From Micromonospora craterilacus (GTDB taxonomy: Bacteria > Actinomycetota > Actinomycetes > Mycobacteriales > Micromonosporaceae): a stretch of DNA of 33,113 nucleotides. Shown one piece after another: positions 22,698 to 32,236 of the stretch. The translations under genes were made by a program, and so were the position numbers. The notes beneath the pieces are model-generated. The model ran no database searches. It was not told the origin of the DNA and was given only the letters and a program-made list of their open reading frames with translations. The stretch is taken from positions 1-33,113 of the forward strand of contig NZ_POTY01000046.1 of assembly GCF_003236315.1 (NCBI RefSeq), in the 5' to 3' direction. Positions within the stretch are counted from its first letter, which is position 1. Every line of letters begins with the position of its first letter.

Positions 22698-24583
22698 CGA
22701 ACGTGGCTGGGAGCACCCTCGCGATCAACTCCCCGGACGCGACTCGTCGCGGCCCCATCTCCCGTCTTCGGCGCAGCCCAGAGGCGCTGCGCGGCGCCGT
22801 CGTCCTGATCGCCGGCACCGTCGCCGCGCTGGTCTGGGCGAATCTTGCGGGAGACAGCTACGAGTCCTTCTGGCATCTCCCTCTCGGCCTCGAACTCGGA
22901 GGTTCCAGGTTCGAGCTGGACCTGCAGCACTGGGTCAACGACGCCGTCATGGCCGTATTCTTCGCGCACATCACGCTCGAGGTCCGCCGCGAGCTCGAGC
23001 TGGGTGAGCTTCGTGACTGGCGGAGGGCGAGCGTCCCTGTCATCGCGGCCGTCGCCGGCCTCGTCATCCCGGCACTGATCTACGTCGGCATCACCTGGGG
23101 CACCGGCGCGGTTGGCGGTTGGGGGATCGTGGTCTCCACGGACACCGCCTTCGTGCTGGGAATGCTCGCCATCATCGGACGTGTGATGCCGCCCCAGCTG
23201 CGGATCTTCCTCGTCACGCTCGCTGTCGCCGACGACGTCGGTGCGCTCGGGGTCATCGCGTTCGCCTACACCGACCACTTCACCCCGCTGCCACTGTTCA
23301 TTGCTGTGGGCGGCCTCGCGATGATCGCGGCGATGCGCCTCGCCGGGGTGTGGCGCGGCGCGCTGTATCTCCTGCCCTCGATCGTCGTCTGGGTCGGCTT
23401 CTTCCTGTCGGGTGTGCACGCCACCCTGGCCGGCGTTGCGATCGCGTTACTGCTGCCGATCTTCCCCACGCGGTTCGACGACCTGCGCAGGGCTCAGGAC
23501 CACGTCCGAGCCTTCCAGATGTCACCGACCGCCAGCTACGCTCGCACGGCCAACAACTCCCTCGCGCGAGCCGTCTCGATCAACGAGCGCGCCCACCGAG
23601 CACTGACGCCGTACGTCACCTGGCTGATCCTGCCGATCTTCGCCCTCGCCAACGCCGGCGTGAACGTCACCCGGGAGTCACTGGTCGACGCATTCACCTC
23701 CCGGCTCACGTGGGGCATCATCGCTGGTTTGGTCATTGGCAAGATCGTCGCTATATCTGTGTCGACCTGGATCGTCACCCGAGTTCGGCCCGACGCGCTC
23801 GGACCGGCGGTACGCATGTCCCACATCACCGGCCTGAGCATGCTCGCCGGGATGGGCTTCACCATCTCGCTGTTCGTCACGGAGTTGGCGTTCGACGATT
23901 CTGTCGATGTCAGCCGTGCGCAGATCGGCGTGATCGCTGCCACCGTGCTTGCCGCTACCCTCGGCGCCGCCGCTTTCGCCGTCATGAGCGCGCTCGAGCG
24001 GCGGCGATCGCCGCACCGGGACCGTCTCGTGAGGCCGCTCGACCCGTCTCGCGACCGCGTACTGGGTGACCCTCGCAGCGCCGTGGTGAACGTGGTCGAG
24101 TACGGCAATTACGCCACGCCCCACTCGCCGGCTGCGCGAGAGATGCGCCGCGAAATGGAAGGCCGCTTTGGCAGCGAGGTCGTGTATGCGTTCCGTCATC
24201 TCCCGCTCGAGCAGCCACTTGGTCTTTCCGCTGCCATCGCCAACGAGGCTGCGGCCCTCCAGGGACGATTCTGGGAGATGCGCGACGAGCTCATCCGCGA
24301 AGCACCGATCGAGAACGAACGACAGATCCGCCGAGCGGCCGCAAGCGCGGGATTGAACTTGCGGCGATTCGAACACGACTGGGGCGATGCGACTGGCGCC
24401 CAACGGGTCGACGAGGACCTCGCCGACGCGGAAGCGATGCACCTACACCACGCTCCGACGTACTTCATCGACAACACACGCTACGAAGGGTCGATCGATG
24501 CCGATTCGGTGAACGCAGCGGTGGCAGCAGCAAGGAACTCGGCGCTGCGACGCAGTGAGCAACCAGGGGCGCAAGCAGGGTGA
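22694..24583 (+). CDS. nhaA: Na+/H+ antiporter NhaA with C-terminal DsbA-like domain
   Basis: 629 aa. Residues about 30-430 form an NhaA antiporter with eleven or twelve helices; the ion-binding pair Asp180-Asp181 lies in VADDVGALG, with STDTAFVLGML before it and HITGLSMLAGMGFTISLF later. A cytoplasmic thioredoxin/DsbA-like domain (about 455-625) follows, as in one branch of actinobacterial NhaA proteins. The position normally holding CxxC reads VEYGNYATPHSP, so the domain has no redox cysteines there. The GTG start overlaps the SDR stop. Coupling of an antiporter to two SDRs is unusual. It exchanges Na+ for H+ across the membrane. Confidence 0.9.
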   Translation: MTNVAGSTLAINSPDATRRGPISRLRRSPEALRGAVVLIAGTVAALVWANLAGDSYESFWHLPLGLELGGSRFELDLQHWVNDAVMAVFFAHITLEVRRELELGELRDWRRASVPVIAAVAGLVIPALIYVGITWGTGAVGGWGIVVSTDTAFVLGMLAIIGRVMPPQLRIFLVTLAVADDVGALGVIAFAYTDHFTPLPLFIAVGGLAMIAAMRLAGVWRGALYLLPSIVVWVGFFLSGVHATLAGVAIALLLPIFPTRFDDLRRAQDHVRAFQMSPTASYARTANNSLARAVSINERAHRALTPYVTWLILPIFALANAGVNVTRESLVDAFTSRLTWGIIAGLVIGKIVAISVSTWIVTRVRPDALGPAVRMSHITGLSMLAGMGFTISLFVTELAFDDSVDVSRAQIGVIAATVLAATLGAAAFAVMSALERRRSPHRDRLVRPLDPSRDRVLGDPRSAVVNVVEYGNYATPHSPAAREMRREMEGRFGSEVVYAFRHLPLEQPLGLSAAIANEAAALQGRFWEMRDELIREAPIENERQIRRAAASAGLNLRRFEHDWGDATGAQRVDEDLADAEAMHLHHAPTYFIDNTRYEGSIDADSVNAAVAAARNSALRRSEQPGAQAG

Positions 24584-24715
24584 GCGATGTGCTCGCGCGG
24601 CGTATCCCTTCGATGCTGGTGAGAAAGTCCAGCGGAGATTCGAACCAGGGCATGAGACCGCGCAGGACATCGTCACCTGGGTGCCGCAGAGAGAAAGCCC
24701 GTTTCCGGCGACTCG

Positions 24716-27096
<2,381 letters not shown>

Positions 27097-27220
27097 CCGG
27101 CCGCGTCACCCGTCCGCGTCGCGCCGGTAGTGACGCCCCGGGGGATGCGATCCACTCCATCGCAGACCAGCACCACGAGTGGGCCGTAGGCTGGTCATCG
27201 AACCGCGACCCGACGCTGCG

Positions 27221-27775
27221 TCAACGGGACCCGCGGGACCGCGAACGCATCGCAGTGACGTAGGCCTCGTCCTTCAGGCGCACCGCAGCTTGGTCGAGCG
27301 GCACGTCGTGGCCCCTGGCGCACCTGACGTGGGCTGAAAGCGGGGCCTCACAGTCGCGGTGAACAAGCTCGACACCGGTGCGGTGGTCGTCGCCGAGCAG
27401 CTCTCCCCACTGCACCAGGGCAACGATGATCGGGAAGAGTTCGCGTCCGCGCTCGGTGAGAACGTACTCGTCCCGGGTGCGCTTGCCGGCCTCTTGGTAG
27501 GGGCGCCGGTCGACGATGCCGTCGGCGTACAACTGCTTGAGCCGCCCGGCAACGACGGCCTCGCTCAAGCCCGTGCGTCGGGTCAACTCGTCGAACTTCG
27601 TGCCCCCGTAGAAGAGTTCGCGGACTACCAGCATCGCCGAGCGCGTGCCGATCAGATCGAGCGAGCGCTCGATGCGGCACCAGCCCTTCGCAGACCATTC
27701 GTCACGCTCGGAGAACGCGCCCAGACGCGCAAGGACGTCGGCGGACCCGGCCTGCCCCTCGTCGTGACTCATCAC
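27221..27775 (-). CDS. HxlR-family transcriptional regulator
   Basis: 184 aa. A winged helix of the HxlR type spans about 30-130: CRIERSLDLIGTRSAMLVVRELFYG, then FDELTRRTGLSEAVVAGRLKQL and the wing YVLTERGRELFPIIVALVQWG. Cys33 sits at the usual redox- or electrophile-sensitive position of this family. A C-terminal tail (about 140-184) contains Cys and His residues (HRDCEAPLSAHVRCARGHD) that could bind metal. It is divergent from an MFS exporter, with an inverted repeat in the short gap, so it is probably the local repressor of that pump. Confidence 0.87.
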   Translation of the reverse strand: MMSHDEGQAGSADVLARLGAFSERDEWSAKGWCRIERSLDLIGTRSAMLVVRELFYGGTKFDELTRRTGLSEAVVAGRLKQLYADGIVDRRPYQEAGKRTRDEYVLTERGRELFPIIVALVQWGELLGDDHRTGVELVHRDCEAPLSAHVRCARGHDVPLDQAAVRLKDEAYVTAMRSRSRGSR

Positions 27776-27783
27776 GCCATCCT

Positions 27784-27813
27784 ACCCTGACTTTGCTCAT
27801 TGCAAGCCAGGGT
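27784..27813. promoter_or_regulatory. Inverted repeat between the HxlR and MFS genes
   Basis: ACCCTG (27784-27789) and CAGGGT (27808-27813) frame an imperfect inner repeat (CTTTGC / GCAAG). The whole 52-nt gap between divergent starts (27775 and 27828) is nearly filled by it, the expected place for an HxlR operator. Confidence 0.45.
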
Positions 27814-27827
27814 GTAGCTTGCTGGCT

Positions 27828-29360
27828 ATGGTCTCCACTAGCCAGGATAGCCGCGCGTCGCCTACGCCACCCTCCGTAGCGAACAGGTGGCCGAGCCTGT
27901 TCGTGGTCTGCATCGGCGTGATGATGGCTTTCATCAACGCCTCGTCGACCATCGGGGCGCTCGCCTCGATCCAGGACGACCTCCATGTCTCGGGCAGCAC
28001 GCTGGTGTGGGTCACCAGTTCGTTCACGCTCGCGTTGGTGAGCCTGGTGATGTCGGCCGGAACGTTCGGCGAGCTCTACGGTCGCCGCCGCACCTATCTC
28101 GTAGGCGTTGTGCTCTTCACCGTCGGCAGCGTGACCGCGTTCGCGGCCGACAGCTCGGGCGTGTTGATCACAGGTCAGGCGATCATGGGTGTCGGCGCGG
28201 CAGCGATCCTGCCGTCCGGCCTGGCGATCGTGAGCACGAGCTTTCACGCCCCCCACGAACGCACCGGTGCGATCAGCATCTGGGCAAGCTGCGCCGGACT
28301 CGGCCTGGCGATCGGGCCCCTCGTCGCCGGCTTCTTGCTGGCCCACTTCTCGTGGCACAGCGTCTACCTCACCAACGTTGTCCTCGGCGTCATTGCGATC
28401 ATGCTCACCTTGCTGGTCATGAAGGAGAGCAAGCACCCCTCACGGCAGCTCGATCCGCTCGGCGTCGTCCTGGGAACGATCACGGTCGCGGCGGCGACCT
28501 ACGCGATCATCGAGGGCGGCGCAAGGGGGTACGGCGAGCCGCCCATCGTCGTTGCGTACGTGGTAGCCGCCGTCGGTGCGATCGCCTTCCTACGGGTCGA
28601 GTCGACGCACCATGACCCGATGCTCGATCTGCGCCTGTTCCGTAGCGCGTCCTTCACCACCGTGATGCTGGTCGGCGCGGCCGCGATGTTCGGCTTTGTC
28701 GGGATCGCGCTGCTCAGCGTCCTGCACCTAGAACGGGTCGCAGGTCACGACGCACTCGGAGCTGGCGTGCGGCTGATGCCGATGATGGTCACCTACGTCG
28801 TATTCAGCGCCTTCGCCGCCCGGATCGTGCGGTTCGTCGGCTTCACCGTCACCCTGACCGCCGGGCTTGTCCTGATGGGTGTGGGGGCACTCTCGCTGCT
28901 GTGGAACGGCGCGGACAACGGTTACTCCCACATGTGGCCTGGCCTGGCACTGGCCGGCATCGGCAGCGCACTGCTCGTGGCACCGTCGACTGCCGCAGCC
29001 GTGAACAGCGTCAGCCCGCTTCAAGCGGGCATGGCGTCGGCAACAGTGAACCTGTTTCGCCAGCTCGGCTCGATGCTCGGCCCAGCCGTCCTCGGCACCA
29101 TCGCCACCAGCCGCTTCCCCGGACTACTGGCCGACGATCTCGGTGGCGACGGCCTACCTGCTGACAGCGCCAAGTCGGTCGCCGCCGCCATCAGCCACGG
29201 CCAGGCACCGACAGTCGATGACGCAACGCGCGGGTTGCTCAGCCACGCCGTACCCGACGCCTTTTCCACGGCCCTGCACGGCGGACTGCTCACCGGCGGC
29301 ATCGTCCTGCTCGTCGTCGCAGTCCTCGCTGCGCTCTTCGTACGCCACCGCCACCCCTGA
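27828..29360 (+). CDS. MFS efflux transporter (DHA2 family, 14 TM)
   Basis: 510-aa drug:H+ antiporter of the DHA2 type with about 14 hydrophobic helices. Motif A-like FGELYGRRRTYLVGV follows helix 2, and the motif C-like GPLVAGFLLAHFSWHSVYLTN is in helices 5-6; IMGVGAAAILPSGLAIVS is characteristic. It should export a toxic organic compound with proton exchange at the membrane. ATG 27828 gives MVSTSQDS; the TTG at 27819 is less likely. It is divergent from an HxlR regulator and followed after 11 nt by the thiolase remnant and an SDR. Confidence 0.9.
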   Translation: MVSTSQDSRASPTPPSVANRWPSLFVVCIGVMMAFINASSTIGALASIQDDLHVSGSTLVWVTSSFTLALVSLVMSAGTFGELYGRRRTYLVGVVLFTVGSVTAFAADSSGVLITGQAIMGVGAAAILPSGLAIVSTSFHAPHERTGAISIWASCAGLGLAIGPLVAGFLLAHFSWHSVYLTNVVLGVIAIMLTLLVMKESKHPSRQLDPLGVVLGTITVAAATYAIIEGGARGYGEPPIVVAYVVAAVGAIAFLRVESTHHDPMLDLRLFRSASFTTVMLVGAAAMFGFVGIALLSVLHLERVAGHDALGAGVRLMPMMVTYVVFSAFAARIVRFVGFTVTLTAGLVLMGVGALSLLWNGADNGYSHMWPGLALAGIGSALLVAPSTAAAVNSVSPLQAGMASATVNLFRQLGSMLGPAVLGTIATSRFPGLLADDLGGDGLPADSAKSVAAAISHGQAPTVDDATRGLLSHAVPDAFSTALHGGLLTGGIVLLVVAVLAALFVRHRHP

Positions 29361-29371
29361 GGGAACCCATC

Positions 29372-29497
29372 ATGACCAGCGCCTACATCATCCACGCCGT
29401 CTGCACCCCGATCGCCGAAGGCAGCGGCCGCGACGGCCGCCAAGTCATGTGCGAAGCCGGCGGTCTCGCCAACGCCACCATCATCGAAAGGATCTGA
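29372..29497 (+). pseudogene. Thiolase reduced to its two ends (41-codon in-frame remnant)
   Basis: ATG 29372 begins MTSAYIIHAVCTPIAEGSG, the N-terminus of an acetyl-CoA acetyltransferase (usually ...DAVRTPIG...). The frame continues directly into RQVMCEAGGLANATIIERI and a stop, which is the C-terminal end of the same family, with the catalytic-region Cys of MCEGGG. About 340-350 internal residues are gone but the frame is kept, and start, stop and spacing to both neighbours (11 nt and 1 nt) remain normal. It may be translated as a small peptide between the MFS pump and the SDR. No thiolase activity is possible. Confidence 0.8.
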
Positions 29498-29498
29498 C

Positions 29499-30203
29499 AT
29501 GCCGACCCTCAACGGAGCCGTCGTGCTCATCACCGGGGCCAACGGCGGCCTCGGCACCCACTTCGTCCACCAGGCCCTCGAACGGGGTGCCGCCAAGGTG
29601 TACGCCGCCGCACGCAACCCGCGAGACTGGAACGACGGCCGCATCGTCCCCCTCGTCCTGGACGTGACGTCGCCGGAGTCCATCGCGACCGCGGCCGAGG
29701 TCGCCAACGACGTGACCGTCGTCATCAACAACGCCGGGGCCTCGAACGGCTCCAGCGTGCTCGGCGACCTGTCCGCGGCACGCGAGCTGTTCGAGACCAA
29801 CTTCTGGGGCGCACTCGCCGTGACCGACGCATTCTCCCCAGCACTCAAGACCTCGCGGGGCACCGTGCTCAACGTGCTGTCTGTCCTGAGTTGGCTCGGG
29901 ATCGGCGACGCCTACAGCGCGACCAAGGCGGCCCTCTGGCAGGCGACCAACACTCAGCGCATCAAGCTCGCCCCCGAGGGCGTACACGTCGCCGGGTTGC
30001 ACCTCGGTTACGCCGACACCCCCATGACCAAGGGAGTCGACGCCCCCAAGCTCGACCCGGCCGACGTCGTCCGCTCGGCCTACGACGGGATCGAAGCCGG
30101 CAGCTACGAGATCCTCGCCGACGAGCTCAGCGGCCAGGTGAAGGCCGGACTCGCCGCGCCCATCGAAGCGCTCTACCCGCAGCTTGCAAAAGCCCGCGCG
30201 TGA
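29499..30203 (+). CDS. SDR-family oxidoreductase
   Basis: 234-aa short-chain dehydrogenase. GANGGLGTH (13-21), NNAG (77-80), Ser128/131 in LSVLSW and Tyr139/Lys143 in YSATK. The short substrate-binding region and the ending (SYEILADELSGQVKAGL) resemble a group of small SDRs often found next to HxlR or TetR regulators. The start lies 1 nt after the thiolase-remnant stop and GAAAGGA lies upstream, so it belongs to the mfs-remnant-SDR operon under the HxlR repressor. The substrate is unknown. It converges tail to tail with the membrane protein ending at 30214. Confidence 0.86.
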   Translation: MPTLNGAVVLITGANGGLGTHFVHQALERGAAKVYAAARNPRDWNDGRIVPLVLDVTSPESIATAAEVANDVTVVINNAGASNGSSVLGDLSAARELFETNFWGALAVTDAFSPALKTSRGTVLNVLSVLSWLGIGDAYSATKAALWQATNTQRIKLAPEGVHVAGLHLGYADTPMTKGVDAPKLDPADVVRSAYDGIEAGSYEILADELSGQVKAGLAAPIEALYPQLAKARA

Positions 30204-30213
30204 CCCGAAAACG

Positions 30214-30945
30214 TCAGCCCGGTGACGGGGCCTCCGAGTCCGGCATCCGCCAGGCGACCACCACCAGCCAGATCATCCACACCACATCCAGGGCGAAGGC
30301 CAGCACGATGGCGATCGTCTCCGTCTGCGAGAAACCCACGGAGCCGACCACCCAGCCCTGCATCAGGTAGGCGAGGCCGGAAAGCCCGATCAGGGGGACT
30401 ATCGGCCGCGGAATCCGAGCCGTCCACACGAGGGCGACCGCGAGCAGGAGCAGCGCGATGCCCAGGGCGAGGTTGTGGTAGCTCCGTACCCCCCACTCAA
30501 GCCAGCGGATCGCCTCGGCGCTCGCGAAGCGCGCCGCCTTCTCGCTGTCCGGGGCGCTCGCCCACGCGTTCACGGTCTGCTTGAGGGCGACCCCGTCCAC
30601 CGCTTGGAGCACGCCGTACAGGGCCAGCGCCGCCACTGCCGCGGCGGCACCGAATCGAGCCGCCCAACTCGCCGCTCCAGCCCGGAGGTCCAGGACGGAG
30701 AAGAGGGCAAGCAGCCCGGCAAGGAAGATCGCCATGGCCGCGAACTGGCCGACGTGCACGAGCGTCCAGATTCCGTTGCCGGCGTACTCGCCGAACACGG
30801 CGGGGTGGTTGTTCGCGTCCCCGTCGGCGTGGAACTGGGTCACCAGGATGTACAGGAGTTGTCCCGCGAGTAGCAACGTGGCGGAGAGGCGCAGGGAGTT
30901 GCGACGCGTGGGGGTGGTATCGAGGACGGGAGATGTGCTGGACAC
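30214..30945 (-). CDS. Multi-pass membrane protein
   Basis: 243 aa, about six hydrophobic helices: 20-37, 62-84, 93-114, 152-173, 178-197 and 206-231. Between helices 1 and 2 lies HADGDANNHPAVFGEYAGNGIW, and between 3 and 4 a long soluble segment, DGVALKQTVNAWASAPDSEKAARFASAEAIRWLEWG. The pattern resembles DUF4386-type proteins of unknown function; this is a tentative match. GTG 30945 has GGAGG 7 nt upstream. It lies 88 nt downstream of copZ on the same strand. Confidence 0.65.
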   Translation of the reverse strand: MSSTSPVLDTTPTRRNSLRLSATLLLAGQLLYILVTQFHADGDANNHPAVFGEYAGNGIWTLVHVGQFAAMAIFLAGLLALFSVLDLRAGAASWAARFGAAAAVAALALYGVLQAVDGVALKQTVNAWASAPDSEKAARFASAEAIRWLEWGVRSYHNLALGIALLLLAVALVWTARIPRPIVPLIGLSGLAYLMQGWVVGSVGFSQTETIAIVLAFALDVVWMIWLVVVAWRMPDSEAPSPG

Positions 30946-30980
30946 GGCGGGCCTCCAGGTGGTGTGCGAAATGGACGGGG

Positions 30981-31036
30981 TGAGCGGCGGTGACGGTGAC
31001 TGGCGTACGTGGTTGCGCCTCCTCGCCCGCCGCTCA
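30981..31036. repeat. Inverted repeat at the copZ stop codon
   Basis: TGAGCGGCGG (30981-30990) and CCGCCGCTCA (31027-31036) are perfect 10-bp arms with a 36-nt spacer. On the minus strand the first arm begins with the TGA of copZ, so the repeat fills the gap to the next minus-strand gene. It could reduce read-through, but the loop is long for a terminator. Confidence 0.4.
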
Positions 31037-31231
31037 GGCGACCTGGTGGCCGGCTTCGCCGATGGCAGCCCGTACGGCCCCCGGGTCGGCGTCGCCGTCC
31101 ACCCGGACGGTCTTGGTCGCCAGGTCCACGGTCACCGCGTGGACGCCGACCACCAGGCTCACCTCCTCCCGGATCGCCTCGACGCAGCGGCCGCAGCTGA
31201 TGTTCGGCACGGAGAGCACGAGCTGGTTCAT
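31034..31231 (-). CDS. copZ: Heavy-metal-associated domain protein (CopZ-type copper chaperone)
   Basis: 65-aa single HMA domain with the beta-alpha-beta-beta-alpha-beta pattern. The metal site is Cys13 and Cys16 in ISCGRC (GMTCxxC family), and the rest (VEAIREEVSLVVGVHAVTVD, then TVRVDGDADPGAVRAAIGEAGHQV) is typical. It should bind Cu(I) in the cytoplasm and hand it to a P-type ATPase or CsoR, neither of which is in this window. ATG 31231 has AAGGAG 7 nt upstream. The name is by fold; another metal is possible. Upstream lie two strong hairpins that would be part of a structured leader. Confidence 0.85.
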   Translation of the reverse strand: MNQLVLSVPNISCGRCVEAIREEVSLVVGVHAVTVDLATKTVRVDGDADPGAVRAAIGEAGHQVA

Positions 31232-31251
31232 GGATCACTCCTTCGTCCGGT

Positions 31252-31370
31252 GGGCCGCCGCGGTGGCGGCCCGGCGGGACGAACGGTGCCGGCCGCCGCT
31301 GTCCACCCGCTGTCGCGTACCCCGCGGATGCGCCGAGGGGTACGGACAGCGGGCGGACAGCGGCGGCCGG
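31252..31370. repeat. Two strong hairpins upstream of copZ
   Basis: The large one has arms of about 35 nt: left 31289-31323 (begins CCGGCCGCCGCTGTCC, ends GTACCCC) and right 31337-31370 (begins GGGGTAC, ends GGACAGCGGCGGCCGG). They pair with only one mismatch and one 1-nt bulge around a 13-nt loop. The small one is GGGCCGCC (31252-31259) with GGCGGCCC (31265-31272). Both lie between the divergent starts of copZ (31231) and the GntR gene (31550), where no gene end needs a terminator. Beyond 31370, 31371-31495 shows nothing further. The role is unknown: a leader attenuator, a mobile palindrome or a barrier between promoters. Confidence 0.7.
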
Positions 31371-31495
31371 GAGGTTGGCGACACCCGACCCGCAGCGTGA
31401 CCGGTCCCGCCGCCGTCGCTGCCGGGTAACCCTGACCGCGAAAGCGCCGCTGTGGCCGGGTCGACCCGACCCAGTGCGCCGGCGCCTCACTGCCG

Positions 31496-31536
31496 TTGAC
31501 GGCACTCCGATCGCGGGTGTTAACTGTTAACAGTTA
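31496..31536 (+). promoter_or_regulatory. GntR promoter with perfect 16-bp palindrome
   Basis: TAACTGTTAACAGTTA (31521-31536) is a perfect palindrome and a conspicuous AT-rich island. It begins at the place of the -10 (TTAACT/TAACTG) for a -35 TTGACG at 31496-31501, 18-19 nt away. AGGAGG follows at 31539-31544. Position and form suit an autorepressor site for the FadR-type regulator encoded next. Confidence 0.65.
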
Positions 31537-31549
31537 TCAGGAGGTGGCA

Positions 31550-32236
31550 GTGTTCGACGGTAGGCCGATCCGGGTGGAGTCGCTCGGTGAGCGACTCGCC
31601 ACCGAGCTGCGGCGGCGCATCATCGCGGGGGACGTGCCGACCGGCACCCGGCTGGTGGAGGAGGAGCTGGCCGAGTCCTTCCAGGTCAGCCGGGGACCGG
31701 TCCGGGACGCGATCAAGATCCTGCGGGCCGAGGGGCTGGTCACCGGTGCCGGCCGGTACGCGGTGACCCGCTCGCTGAGCGCCGCGGACATCGACGAGCT
31801 GATGGCCCTGCGGGAGTCGTTCGAGCTGCTCGCCGCGGAGCGGGCCATCACCGGCCGCCGGGAGGTCCTCGCCGCCGCGCTGCGGACCGCCCTGACGGAG
31901 ATGGACGCCGCCGTGGCCGTACCCGATGCGGCGGCCTTCACCAGCGCCGACCTCCGGTTCCACAGCGCCTTCTTCGAGGTCGCCGGACTGACCCGGCTCA
32001 ACGTGCTGTGGAACCAGTTCCGCCCGACCATCGAGGGGCTGCTGCACGCCTCCGGCAAACGCCTCGATGATCTCGCCCCGTCGGCGCGGGAACACCACGA
32101 CCTCGCCGGCCTGGCCGCCGCGGGCGATGTGACCGCGGTCAAGACCGAACTGCACCGTCACCTGCGCACCACCTGCGCGCGGCTACAGGCCGCGGCCCCG
32201 ACACCCACCAGCTCAACGAAGGAGTCGAAACCGTGA
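31550..32236 (+). CDS. GntR-family regulator, FadR/FCD subfamily
   Basis: 228 aa. An N-terminal winged helix (about 10-75, RLVEEELAESFQVSRGPVRDAIKIL) is followed by an all-helical FCD effector domain with the family's metal ligands: Asp134, His138 (ADLRFHSAFF), His183 (REHHDLA) and His202/His204 (ELHRHLRTT). Such proteins bind sugar acids or carboxylates. GTG 31550 is chosen because AGGAGG ends 5 nt before it; the ATG at 31496 would place the palindrome inside the gene. The stop overlaps the aldolase start as GTGA, so regulator and enzyme are one unit, probably autoregulated through 31521-31536. Confidence 0.87.
   Translation: MFDGRPIRVESLGERLATELRRRIIAGDVPTGTRLVEEELAESFQVSRGPVRDAIKILRAEGLVTGAGRYAVTRSLSAADIDELMALRESFELLAAERAITGRREVLAAALRTALTEMDAAVAVPDAAAFTSADLRFHSAFFEVAGLTRLNVLWNQFRPTIEGLLHASGKRLDDLAPSAREHHDLAGLAAAGDVTAVKTELHRHLRTTCARLQAAAPTPTSSTKESKP

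Noticed and set aside
24465..24653. Minus-strand ORF in the nhaA-dgdR gap (MPWFESPLDFLTS...)
   Set aside because: The opening looks protein-like, but most of it runs antisense inside nhaA and it has no ribosome site or recognised family.
31252..31370. Ordinary transcription terminator
   Set aside because: The hairpins lie between two divergent start codons, with no gene ending nearby.
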